This document shows, piece after piece, positions 16,977 through 25,171 of a stretch of 64,000 nucleotides of DNA (the stretch's first letter is position 1; each line of letters begins with the position of its first letter). The stretch spans positions 496,001-560,000 of the forward strand of contig NZ_VAWF01000002.1 of the NCBI RefSeq assembly GCF_005869845.1, in the 5' to 3' direction. Below the pieces are notes generated by a model, which saw only the letters and a list, made by a program, of their open reading frames with translations, had not been told where the DNA came from and ran no database searches. The stretch is from Fodinibius saliphilus (GTDB taxonomy: Bacteria > Bacteroidota > Rhodothermia > Balneolales > Balneolaceae). The position numbers were made by a program, and so were the translations under genes.

Positions 16977-17099
16977 ATGAATTAAGCGATTTATAAGAGA
17001 TGGTAAATTCATACTCATCCTAAATTCTGCTATCACAGTTGGTATTCTCCCAGATAGATAGTTTCCGTTTGATACAGAAAGGTTATAGCAATAATCATT

Positions 17100-17130
17100 A
17101 AAAAAGCGACCGGTAACCCGGTCGCTTTTT
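17100..17130. terminator. Strong bidirectional terminator
   Basis: GCGACCGG (17106-17113), loop TAAC, CCGGTCGC (17118-17125), with A6 before and T5 after. It serves the rightward secreted-protein gene and the leftward azurin gene, which converge here. Confidence 0.92.
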
Positions 17131-17157
17131 ATTTTTGAGAACTAAATAGAGAAGTGT

Positions 17158-17772
17158 TTAGCCTTCTTGACTAGTAGATTCTTCAGAAGACGCTCCAGAT
17201 CCTTCTACATTTAGCATTCCTTTCATGCCTGCTGCATAGTGTCCCGCAAAAGAGCAGATATATTCATAGTCGCCAGGCTCTTCAGGTGCGGTGAAAGTAA
17301 CTTCTACGGTCTCACCTCCTGCGGCAAGTCCGGTCTGAGCAATAATTTGATTTTCTTTATCAGCAGGGATGTAATCATTGTCTTTGGCTTGTGCTGCTGC
17401 TGTTGCAAATGCTTGTCCATCAGCTCCCATTGTAAGCAATATCCAGTTGTGGGCCATTGCGTTAGCAGGCAAACTACTTTTAGTAATCAGTCGAATGCGA
17501 ATTTCTTCACCCGGTTCAGCTGAGATGCTTTCAAGTAGTAACATTCCATCACCACCAACAGCATCACCAACCGTAATTCCTTCTTGGTTATCATCAACTA
17601 CAAATTTCATCTGATCAATGCCAGTAATTTCAATAGTACGGACATCGTCGGCCGCCATTTCGGTTGTTTCAGATTCAGTAGAAGTGTTGGTTTCCTTTTG
17701 ATCACTTGATTCTCCTCCGCATCCAATAAAGAGTATAAGGGTAAATGCTAAAAGTGTGTTTAATAACTTCAT
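17158..17772 (-). CDS. Azurin/plastocyanin-family copper lipoprotein
   Basis: 204 residues. A lipobox FIGC puts the lipidated Cys at 18, followed by an acidic, Ser/Thr-rich spacer (about 20-45). The cupredoxin domain has azurin features: QMKFVVDDNQEGITV, AHNWILL with His108, and ICSFAGHYAAGMKG with Cys173, His178 and Met183, the full type 1 copper ligand set. It would shuttle electrons in the periplasm, anchored to a membrane by lipid. A low-complexity tail (EESTSQEG) ends the protein. A symmetrical site lies 30-50 bp upstream of its start. Confidence 0.92.
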   Translation of the reverse strand: MKLLNTLLAFTLILFIGCGGESSDQKETNTSTESETTEMAADDVRTIEITGIDQMKFVVDDNQEGITVGDAVGGDGMLLLESISAEPGEEIRIRLITKSSLPANAMAHNWILLTMGADGQAFATAAAQAKDNDYIPADKENQIIAQTGLAAGGETVEVTFTAPEEPGDYEYICSFAGHYAAGMKGMLNVEGSGASSEESTSQEG

Positions 17773-17802
17773 AATATGTGTGCGTTGATTGATTTGAAAT
17801 TA

Positions 17803-17820
17803 TGTTATAGAATTATAACA
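17803..17820. promoter_or_regulatory. Palindrome upstream of the azurin gene
   Basis: TGTTATA-GAAT-TATAACA, 7-bp arms, 31-48 bp before the azurin start. It may be an operator or simply an AT-rich promoter region. It does not match the FNR consensus. Confidence 0.3.
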
Positions 17821-17921
17821 ACTGATTTTTACAAAGCATTCAAGTTACACAATATGTAATGAGGATACGAAATATTGTTCCCTTAAAAATTATGTTAATT
17901 TAAGGGAGTCTGAGGGTAGTA

Positions 17922-17956
17922 AGAAAAAAGAGACCAAGAGTTTAACTCTGGTCCCT
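17922..17956 (-). terminator. Terminator of the DUF4097 gene
   Basis: Read leftward: GACCAGAGTT pairs with AACTCTTGGTC (one bulged base; 17932-17953), followed by TCTTTTTTCTT. It lies 24 bp past the stop of the leftward gene. Confidence 0.85.
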
Positions 17957-17979
17957 TTGCAGTAAATGAGATTAATAAA

Positions 17980-18951
17980 TCAATTAAAGTATAGTGAAAC
18001 AGTACCTCCGGAAGTGTATGCAGAAACTTTGGGTCCACCACCGTTAAGCTTACCCTTGATTTCGTCTCTTTCAACTTCGCCGGAGAAGTTATTAAGATCA
18101 GTATGTACATAACTACCTCTAAGATCCAGATCTAACCCAATATTATTTGGAACGGATAGATCGATGTTGCCACCGCTGGTATGAAGGTCAACAAGTTGAT
18201 CGATGGAAGCTAAGTCTGCTGTAATACTTCCACCACTGGTACTTGCCTTAACTGGCCCTTGAATATTGGTAAGTTTAATATGTCCGCCACTGGTTTTGAC
18301 ATTTAATTTACCAATTGAGTTAATTGCATCAATATGTCCACCACTGGTTCGCGCTTTGAGGCCTCCTTTTGTATCGGAGATCTCTATATGTCCTCCTGAG
18401 GTTCTGGCATTTATACTCCCATCCAGATCTGCCAGTTCAAGATGTCCGCCACTGGTTGATATTTGTTGATCTCCTTTTAAACCTCTAATACTGATATGTC
18501 CACCACTGGTTTTAAGATCAGTACTCATTTCATGCGGGCTGTAAACAACAAATGAAATTGAGGGGTTGTTGTTACTACTAAATAGCTTCCACCCGGAGGA
18601 TCTTTTACGTTTGGCTATAGCTTGAAGAGAGTTTCCAGACTGGGAGACGTCAATATCCCAGTTTTCAAGGTCAATATCTTCTGGTAAAAGGTTATTTCCA
18701 TTTTTTGTCACGTACATCTCTATGCGAGCTTTAGTTGTAGAAGTACCCTTTACCGTAATGTGCCCCCCCGATGTCTTAACATTAAGCTCTCCGGGGGTAC
18801 TCACATTAAAGGTATCAACACGGTATGGTTCATTTTGAGTTTGTATTGATAGAGGAGTTGCAAAAGCGGCACTCATCAGAGTTAAGGTCAGGATGAGGGC
18901 AAAAAAGAATGCAAGAGCGACTTTTATAATATAATTTTTCCGACTAGTCAT
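17980..18951 (-). CDS. DUF4097-family protein with TSGGH repeats
   Basis: 323 residues from ATG 18951, preceded by AGGTGA at a good distance (an ATG at 18990 adds 13 residues and has no such site). A membrane/signal segment (IIKVALAFFFALILTLTLMSAAFA) is followed by at least nine copies of a short beta-strand unit with the core (T/S)SGGxI, roughly every 18-20 residues in the middle (KTSGGHITV, KTSGGHISI, STSGGHLEL and so on). This is the DUF4097 putative adhesin-like beta-solenoid, found in many bacteria and often next to regulators. It is probably exported; its function is unknown. The C-terminus ends YTSGGTVSLYFN. Confidence 0.85.
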   Translation of the reverse strand: MTSRKNYIIKVALAFFFALILTLTLMSAAFATPLSIQTQNEPYRVDTFNVSTPGELNVKTSGGHITVKGTSTTKARIEMYVTKNGNNLLPEDIDLENWDIDVSQSGNSLQAIAKRKRSSGWKLFSSNNNPSISFVVYSPHEMSTDLKTSGGHISIRGLKGDQQISTSGGHLELADLDGSINARTSGGHIEISDTKGGLKARTSGGHIDAINSIGKLNVKTSGGHIKLTNIQGPVKASTSGGSITADLASIDQLVDLHTSGGNIDLSVPNNIGLDLDLRGSYVHTDLNNFSGEVERDEIKGKLNGGGPKVSAYTSGGTVSLYFN

Positions 18952-19119
18952 AATATCACCTGGTGTAAATTGGTATCTGGTATTCAACACTAGACTACGG
19001 GTTTAATTGCAAATGTGTTTCATAAAATTGTTTTTAAGCTTGTTTTGGGTAGGAGAGATGCTTTCAATTCATTATTTTCTGACAGCTCCAAAATCAGATT
19101 AATATATAGATAGCACACA

Positions 19120-19971
19120 ATGAAGTTACCATTTGCTCTTGCAAAGCGATTTGTAGCCGGCGAATCATTTGAAGACGCCGCTCCGAAAGTTGAAAAGTTA
19201 AATAATAAGGAAATTAAAATTACGCTCGATCTTCTCGGAGAAAATGTAGAGGATCGTGATACCGCTGATGAAACGGTGGAAAGTTATATTGATCTGCTCA
19301 AAAGTATTAATGAAGCAGGTCTGGATAGTACAATTTCTATTAAGCTTACAATGATGGGGCTCGATATCGATTATGCCTATTGTAAAGATAACCTGTTTCA
19401 GTTACTGGAAGTAGCCCGAGAAAACGACCAGTTTGTCCGTATTGATATGGAGGGTACTGATTATACTCAGGTGACGATTGATCTTTTTAAAGAAGCTTTT
19501 GAAGAGTTTGGAAAGCATGTAGGAATTGTAATTCAGGCTTATCTGTATCGCACAAAAGAGGATATTGAGGATCTGGCTGAATTGGGGGCTGATGTTCGGA
19601 TCTGTAAAGGAGCATATAGTGAGCCGGCAGACCTGGCAATCCAGGATATGGACAAAATTCGGGAAGCCTATAAAGAGTATACCAAGGTTTTGCTCGAGAA
19701 AACCGATTACCCCAGAATTGCTACCCATGATGATGAGATTATTAACTGGGTCAAGAGATATACCAAACAGCATGACATTGGAAAAGATCGCTTTGAATTT
19801 CAGATGCTTTATGGCTTACGTCAAGAGACCATGGAAGAATTTGTAGAGGACGGCTATAATGCCCGAATTTATGTTCCCTTTGGTACCATGTGGTTCCCTT
19901 ATTTTAAGCGACGATTGATGGAAAGGAAAGAGAATATCTGGTTTGTTCTTTCAACAATGTTCAAGAAGTAA
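19120..19971 (+). CDS. Proline dehydrogenase
   Basis: 283 residues, a stand-alone monofunctional enzyme. It oxidises proline to pyrroline-5-carboxylate with FAD, passing electrons to quinone. Motifs seen include TLDLLGENV near 36-44, ISIKLTMMGLDID, VRIDMEGTDYTQVTIDLF, VIQAYLYRT, RICKGAYSEP, RIATHDDEIINWV, FQMLYGLRQE and the C-terminal YVPFGTMWFPYFKRRLMERKENI. These match the ProDH barrel of Bacillus/Deinococcus type. The P5C dehydrogenase partner is not nearby. The DoxX gene starts 3 bp after it. Confidence 0.93.
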   Translation: MKLPFALAKRFVAGESFEDAAPKVEKLNNKEIKITLDLLGENVEDRDTADETVESYIDLLKSINEAGLDSTISIKLTMMGLDIDYAYCKDNLFQLLEVARENDQFVRIDMEGTDYTQVTIDLFKEAFEEFGKHVGIVIQAYLYRTKEDIEDLAELGADVRICKGAYSEPADLAIQDMDKIREAYKEYTKVLLEKTDYPRIATHDDEIINWVKRYTKQHDIGKDRFEFQMLYGLRQETMEEFVEDGYNARIYVPFGTMWFPYFKRRLMERKENIWFVLSTMFKK

Positions 19972-19974
19972 ATT

Positions 19975-20349
19975 ATGGGTATTTCACCAGGAATCCATCG
20001 ATATGTAATAGCAGCAGCATTTTTTACAATTGGTATTTTGCATTTTGTAAGGCCTCAATTTTTTTTACGCATTGTTCCTGATTTTATTCCTTACCATTTG
20101 GCAATGGTTTATATCAGTGGGGCTGCAGAGGTGTTGGGTGGAATAGGAATATTGGTTACCCAAACTAGAACCTGGGCGGCATGGGGTTTGATACTGTTAT
20201 TGGTTGCCGTTTTTCCTGCTAATATAAATATGACAGTAATGTCGGTACAAGAGTCGGGCTATACATCATGGTATAGTGTTGCTACAATACTTCGACTGCC
20301 GTTACAATTCGTGCTTATGTATTGGGTCTATTGGGCTTGTTTGCGCTAA
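19975..20349 (+). CDS. DoxX-family membrane protein
   Basis: 124 residues with four hydrophobic segments. The pattern ILHFVRPQFFLRIVPDFIPYH, AEVLGGIGILV and AANINM-type helix (AVFPANINMTVM) is the DoxX/MauE family. These small membrane proteins are often linked to redox or thiol metabolism, but no activity can be assigned from sequence. Its 3-bp spacing from proline dehydrogenase suggests co-expression. Confidence 0.85.
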   Translation: MGISPGIHRYVIAAAFFTIGILHFVRPQFFLRIVPDFIPYHLAMVYISGAAEVLGGIGILVTQTRTWAAWGLILLLVAVFPANINMTVMSVQESGYTSWYSVATILRLPLQFVLMYWVYWACLR

Positions 20350-20397
20350 GAGTTTCTTGTTTTCGCTTCATAGTATTTATTCCGTTACATTTCGTCC

Positions 20398-22533
20398 ATG
20401 TTTGATTCCCATAAGAGCATATTGCCAAAAATACTAATTCCTGTCCTGGCTGGTATTGCATTATTATTTATACCCTTAGTGGGGGACTTTCACTTTGAAT
20501 CAGCATTATTGGCATCTTTGTCAGGGTGCTTTTGGGCTGGGTACAAAGGGGCTCAAAATGAAAATTTGAGATCTGATTTTTACGAGGCTCTATGGATTGG
20601 ATTCTACCTTTTTCTAGCAGCAACTCCCTTATTAATTAAGGCGCTGATTACAGGTTGTTTTAGTATTCATGGACTGGGATTTTGGCTTATCTTCCCTTTA
20701 CCCAGTGTTTTCTTTGGATTTGCACTAGGCCGGTTATTTCGGGAGTGGAAGCTTCCATTTGCCAGAAGCATAACGGTTATGGTTTTGGCAATAATAGCCA
20801 TTGGGTTTTTTATATATGAACTGTTAACCTATCCACAGGTTTACTTCTTTAATCATGTTTGGGGGGGATGGCCGGGCCCCATATATGATGAAGCTGTAGT
20901 TGTAACAGATGCAGCCGTTTTTTTTCGTATGCTTACCGTACTTTGGGCCATATTTATTTGGCATTTGCCCACCATGAGTAAAGACAAGTATTCGGCATGG
21001 ATTGTGGTATTATCTTGTTTTTCCATGGCACTTTTTTATCCCCAAATGCCAGAAATGGGAGTTGTTGCACCCCCTGCCCATATTCAAGCTGAACTGGGAG
21101 GGCATAAATCCACAAAGCATTTTGAGTTGTATTATGATCAAAATCGTTATAGTACCGATGAAATAAACCGTATAACTAAAGAACATGAGTTTTACTTTAG
21201 TCAGATTACGGATGAGCTTCAACTATCGTATCCCGATGGCCATAAAATTGAAAGCTATTTATATGGCCACCCGTGGCAAAAAAAGCAGTTAGTGGGAGCA
21301 AAGTTTACCAGCTATGTACCTATTTGGTTGCAACAAGATCAGCTGCATATCGCGAAACAACAGCTTGAAACAAGTCTAAAACATGAACTGGTGCATGTAT
21401 TGGCAAAACAGTTTGGCAATGATTTATTCAATGGCAGTTGGAGTATTGGTTTGATTGAAGGTATTGCGGTAGCTGTTGATGGCGGATCATCATCTACCTC
21501 AACGATTGACCAGATAGTGGTGTCTGAAAAGCCATATCCCTCAGCCAAACAGCTGGAACAATCATTTTCTTTCGAAGGATTTTATAGCGGTCGTTCGGGA
21601 GTGAACTATATCACTAGTGGGTCATTTGTGAGATTCTTAATGGATAACTACCCGGTAAAAAATCTAAAACGTGCATACAGTACGGGTAGTGTTGAAAAAG
21701 CATATAAGAAAGATTGGATGGCTCTTACGCAAGAATGGCACCATCAGCTAGATTCGGTACAGGTTGACTCACTTGATGAGCAGGCAGCGGCTCGAATTTT
21801 TAGTTATCCGTCGCTTTTTGAAAAAAAATGTCCGCATGTGGTGTCTTCTTTTATGGAGGATTGGGACCAGTACCGTCACGCTCTGGCAGTAAAAGATACC
21901 GCAAGAGCGTTGAAGTATATAGATGAAGCTGTTGCGGTGGGTGATAGTGTACCGCCCGTAAAAACGGAGTGGAGTTTTCGACATCTCGAAAATGGAGATT
22001 TTAAGCTGGTCCAGCAGGTGTCCTCATTACAAGATACAACAGTCGAGCTGCAATTATTGTATGCTGATGCCAATATGGCAATAGGAGATACCATAAGGGC
22101 CAGAAAACATCTTAAAAAAGGAAAAGCGTTATTCGTGCAAGAACCGGACTCACTACTTGGGGCGGCACTTGCAGTCCGGATGGACCAGCGGCAATGGGAA
22201 TTATACAGACGGATGCGATATAAAAACCAATTGCCTGATTCAGCAATTATCTCTCAAATGTACTACCGCAGTAAAATCCGGAGTCTTCAAAAAGCAATAG
22301 TACATGAACGTTGGCCACTACTTATTGTCTATGCACATGAGTTGCTGAGGCACCCGGTGCAACGCCGATATTTTGATGCCTATCAATTACTGATCCATCG
22401 GCTTGCTTTTTTAGGAGAAGGAAGGCTCGCTAAATCTCTGATAAAAAAAATCAAAGCATTGGAATTACGGGAGCGATATAAAGAGCGTCTATCTACAGAA
22501 AAAAATTGGATAACGTTTTTAGAATCATCCTAA
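20398..22533 (+). CDS. Membrane protein with gluzincin-like peptidase domain and C-terminal helical region
   Basis: 711 residues. The first 215 contain six or seven hydrophobic segments. Then comes a soluble domain (about 230-450) with HELVH at 329-333 and a downstream Glu354 (IEGIAVAVD), the gluzincin zinc set, which resembles the peptidase MA family. The C-terminal 250 residues are rich in helices and look like TPR-type repeats (for example ARALKYIDEAVAVGDSV, IRARKHLKKGKALF). I know no characterised protein with this full layout. It stands alone with 48 bp to the preceding doxX-like gene. Confidence 0.7.
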   Translation: MFDSHKSILPKILIPVLAGIALLFIPLVGDFHFESALLASLSGCFWAGYKGAQNENLRSDFYEALWIGFYLFLAATPLLIKALITGCFSIHGLGFWLIFPLPSVFFGFALGRLFREWKLPFARSITVMVLAIIAIGFFIYELLTYPQVYFFNHVWGGWPGPIYDEAVVVTDAAVFFRMLTVLWAIFIWHLPTMSKDKYSAWIVVLSCFSMALFYPQMPEMGVVAPPAHIQAELGGHKSTKHFELYYDQNRYSTDEINRITKEHEFYFSQITDELQLSYPDGHKIESYLYGHPWQKKQLVGAKFTSYVPIWLQQDQLHIAKQQLETSLKHELVHVLAKQFGNDLFNGSWSIGLIEGIAVAVDGGSSSTSTIDQIVVSEKPYPSAKQLEQSFSFEGFYSGRSGVNYITSGSFVRFLMDNYPVKNLKRAYSTGSVEKAYKKDWMALTQEWHHQLDSVQVDSLDEQAAARIFSYPSLFEKKCPHVVSSFMEDWDQYRHALAVKDTARALKYIDEAVAVGDSVPPVKTEWSFRHLENGDFKLVQQVSSLQDTTVELQLLYADANMAIGDTIRARKHLKKGKALFVQEPDSLLGAALAVRMDQRQWELYRRMRYKNQLPDSAIISQMYYRSKIRSLQKAIVHERWPLLIVYAHELLRHPVQRRYFDAYQLLIHRLAFLGEGRLAKSLIKKIKALELRERYKERLSTEKNWITFLESS

Positions 22534-23149
22534 CTTTTGAGACAGATTTCTAGCTGTACACTTATTTGGATACTAGATCTGGTATCTGGAGATATAAGCA
22601 TTTCACGATTAAAGTATGTGGGAAGCATTTTTTTAAGAGCTATTTTAGCATCCTAAAAAAAGAGAGGGAGAACGATCAAGTTCTCCCTCACGAGGGTATT
22701 GGTAGGTTACAAGTCTTAAAAAAGTTGGTTAAATCAATAAGTGTTAATAGGCCTTAGAAATGTTCAATTGCATGAATAATGTCGTTGAGATTCTTTATAA
22801 AATTATGAGATATTCAAACATCATTACACTTACTTCTAAATCACAGTAAATAGAAAATAAAATTTACTATATCTAAATTTGCTTTCAATTCGTTAGCTTT
22901 TATAAGATATATTTTGTGTTTGTTTATCTCGGTTAGATCCTTTTAACAAACCCCTTTATATGGGATTTATAATTTTCATTAAATTATATTAACAAAATGA
23001 AGTGATTTTTTTACTGACCTTATGGGCAGAGATGGTGATATTCGGTGTATTGTTATTTATAATGAAATAGCGATCGTTTAACTAGTAAAAGTTAGTCCGT
23101 GGAGAGTTGCCAAAAGGGTCAATATTTAAATGTATAAGTATATATAGCT
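22534..23149. other. 616-bp gene-poor region
   Basis: No convincing coding sequence; a 63-residue rightward frame (22566-22757) lacks a start with a ribosome site and resembles nothing I know. The region holds a strong hairpin (22664-22689) with a U-tract only on the leftward strand, although no leftward gene precedes it. The rest (22690-23149) is AT-rich and should include the ferritin promoter. No tRNA or repeat family seen. Confidence 0.4.
22655..22689 (-). terminator. Leftward terminator hairpin without an obvious gene
   Basis: Perfect 10-bp stem GAGGGAGAAC (22664-22673) with GTTCTCCCTC (22680-22689), 6-nt loop. Read leftward it is followed by TCTTTTTTTAGG; read rightward it lacks a U-tract. 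It is 120 bp after the 711-residue protein. Confidence 0.6.
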
Positions 23150-23653
23150 ATGATTAAGCAGAAGGTGCAAGACGAGATTAACGATCAGATACAAGCTGAG
23201 TTCCAGTCAGCATGGTTATACTTAGCCTACGCAGCATGGTTCGAAGATAAAAACCTAGAAGGTTTTGCTCATTGGATGCGGCTGCAGTGGCAAGAAGAAC
23301 AAGCCCATGGGATGAAATTTTATAACCATATGTTAAGTCGGGGAGGGAAGGTTGAACTGCAGGAGCTTGATAAGCCAATAGCAGATGCTGAAAATTCAGA
23401 AGAGGTGTTTGAAAAAGTTCTTGAACACGAGCGTTATATAACTAAGCGAATTCACAGTCTTTATGATCTTGCTAAAGATGAAGGAGATTATCCTTTGCAA
23501 ACGCTGTTGCATTGGTTTATAGATGAACAGGTTGAAGAGGAAGAAAATGCCGAGCGCATTTTGGAACGTCTTAAATTAATGGGGGATGATAATGCAAGCC
23601 TCTATATGTTAGACCAAGAGTTGGCAGGAAGATCGGCGGACGAAGATGCCTAA
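23150..23653 (+). CDS. ftnA: Ferritin (FtnA type)
   Basis: 167 residues, a non-haem ferritin. The ferroxidase centre residues of E. coli FtnA are all in place: Glu17, Glu50, His53, Glu94 and Gln127, with Tyr24 also present and Glu130 available for the third iron site. It stores iron as a ferric mineral in a 24-mer cage. The start codon directly follows an AT-rich stretch and no clear ribosome binding site is seen. Its last 8 bp overlap the DUF3267 gene, so the two are likely coupled. Confidence 0.95.
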   Translation: MIKQKVQDEINDQIQAEFQSAWLYLAYAAWFEDKNLEGFAHWMRLQWQEEQAHGMKFYNHMLSRGGKVELQELDKPIADAENSEEVFEKVLEHERYITKRIHSLYDLAKDEGDYPLQTLLHWFIDEQVEEEENAERILERLKLMGDDNASLYMLDQELAGRSADEDA

Positions 23654-24188
23654 AGAGTATACCTTATCTTTTGGCCAAGCTAACTGGTATGCCTTAATTC
23701 TCTTGATACCTATTGGTGTGTTATTATTAGTACCATATGCTAGTTTGTATAGTTGGTCAACGCTTGGAAAAGATTTAGTACTTTTTATTAAAGATTTCCC
23801 ACTCTTCATCCTTGCAGTAGTAGTCGGTACTTTCGCGCATGAACTTCTTCACGCGATAAGTTGGGTTTGGTTAGATGCTATTTCGTGGTCAAATATACAT
23901 TTCGGATTTAACTGGAATGCCTTGGCTCCCTATGTACATTGCTCGCAACCGATAGAAGTAACCCACTACCGCTGGGGGGTTGCGATACCTGGTATTGTGC
24001 TGGGCGTGGTACCCTACCTTTGTGCTCTTGTATTTCATTATGAGTGGCTATTAGGTTTTAGCCTCTTTTTTACCCTTGCCGCTGGTGGAGATATTTTGAT
24101 CTTATGGTTATTGCGAAAGGTTGAAAAAGGTAAAAAAGTACAGGATCATCCTGAACTTGTTGGTTGCCGTATAATAGAATCTGATTAG
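23646..24188 (+). CDS. DUF3267 membrane metalloprotease-like protein
   Basis: 180 residues with about four membrane segments and the zinc motif HELLHAISWVW (about 60-70), then HFGFNWNALAPYVHCSQPI and AIPGIVLGVVPYLCAL. This is the DUF3267 family of putative membrane zincins, related in layout to small site-2-like proteases. The substrate is unknown. The 8-bp overlap with ferritin is unusual for this family as far as I know and suggests shared transcription. Confidence 0.82.
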   Translation: MPKEYTLSFGQANWYALILLIPIGVLLLVPYASLYSWSTLGKDLVLFIKDFPLFILAVVVGTFAHELLHAISWVWLDAISWSNIHFGFNWNALAPYVHCSQPIEVTHYRWGVAIPGIVLGVVPYLCALVFHYEWLLGFSLFFTLAAGGDILILWLLRKVEKGKKVQDHPELVGCRIIESD

Positions 24189-24295
24189 AAAAATTTAAAC
24201 GGTAAATATTATAAACGCTTAACCACTGGAATAGTTACCCATCTCTAATTAGCTTATCAAACGTGTAAAAGAAAAATAAAACAGAAAGAGAAATT

Positions 24296-24964
24296 ATGAA
24301 GAGTAGTAACTTTGTTGTACATGAGGATTACGAAGAATACCCTGTAGAAGAGATGCGTGAGAGGGCCCGTTCTTTTTATGAACATATGAGCCGACGGCGA
24401 ACTGTACGGGAATTTTCAGAACGATCGGTGCCCCAAGAAGTTATTGAAAATTGTTTAAGAACTGCTGGTACTGCTCCAAATGGAGCAAACATGCAGCCGT
24501 GGCACTTTGCAGTTGTGAGGGATCCGGAGGTAAAAAAAGAAATTAGAGAGGCTGCAGAAGAAGAGGAACGTGAGTTTTACGAAAATAGAGCTACTGATGA
24601 ATGGTTGGAAGCTTTAGCACCGCTTGGTACCGATGCTAATAAACCATTCCTGGAAGAAGCACCGTATTTGATTGCAATATTTTCCCAAAGTTATGGAGTG
24701 GATGAGGAAGGGAACAGAGAAAAACATTACTATGTAAAAGAGTCTGTCGGTATTGCAACGGGGATGTTAATTACTGCAGTTCATAATGCTGGATTAGCTT
24801 CTCTTACCCATACGCCAAGTCCCATGGGCTTTCTGAATGAAATTTTAGGTCGTCCTGAAAATGAACGTCCATTTCTCTTACTCGTGGTGGGTTATCCCAA
24901 AGACGAAGTTAAGGTACCTGATATTACCAAAAAGCCCTTAGATAAAATTGCCAGTTTTATTTAG
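24296..24964 (+). CDS. Iodotyrosine deiodinase-like flavoprotein (nitroreductase fold)
   Basis: 222 residues. [18 protein letters not shown] and [19 protein letters not shown] bind FMN in the nitroreductase fold. The sequence is closest by eye to iodotyrosine deiodinase: the run EEEEREFY, then W103, then ANKPF. Using the human enzyme numbering from memory (Glu157, Tyr161, Lys182), the matching residues are Glu91, Tyr95 and Lys116, with identical spacing, and these hold the zwitterion of halotyrosine. The end [20 protein letters not shown] also matches. It probably dehalogenates halotyrosines reductively. AGAGAAATT precedes the ATG. Confidence 0.88.
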   Translation: MKSSNFVVHEDYEEYPVEEMRERARSFYEHMSRRRTVREFSERSVPQEVIENCLRTAGTAPNGANMQPWHFAVVRDPEVKKEIREAAEEEEREFYENRATDEWLEALAPLGTDANKPFLEEAPYLIAIFSQSYGVDEEGNREKHYYVKESVGIATGMLITAVHNAGLASLTHTPSPMGFLNEILGRPENERPFLLLVVGYPKDEVKVPDITKKPLDKIASFI

Positions 24965-24981
24965 TGTTATTATAGTTTGTC

Positions 24982-25012
24982 AAAAAGCTAATTTTAAATA
25001 GCTTTATTTTTC
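24982..25012 (+). terminator. Terminator after the deiodinase-like gene
   Basis: AAAGCTA (24984-24990) pairs with TAGCTTT (24999-25005), followed by ATTTTT, 20 bp past the stop codon. Confidence 0.75.
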
Positions 25013-25171
25013 AGAGTGTAAACATTGTTATTTATTAGTAAACACGATAACTTTTGTGTTTGCTATTCAAATTGGTAGAAATTTGTATTGGGTGCGATAC
25101 TCAATGAGTTTTGTTTTACTAGCAGCATATAAAAATAAGCCAAGGTGAAACAAGTTATTTAATATCATATT

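Noticed and set aside
18170-18510. CRISPR-like repeat array
   Set aside because: The repeats are in-frame TSGG codons of a DUF4097 coding sequence, spaced irregularly and without conserved repeat-spacer structure.
22566-22757. 63-residue reading frame after the gluzincin gene
   Set aside because: Non-ATG start without ribosome site, crosses the strong hairpin and has no recognisable pattern.
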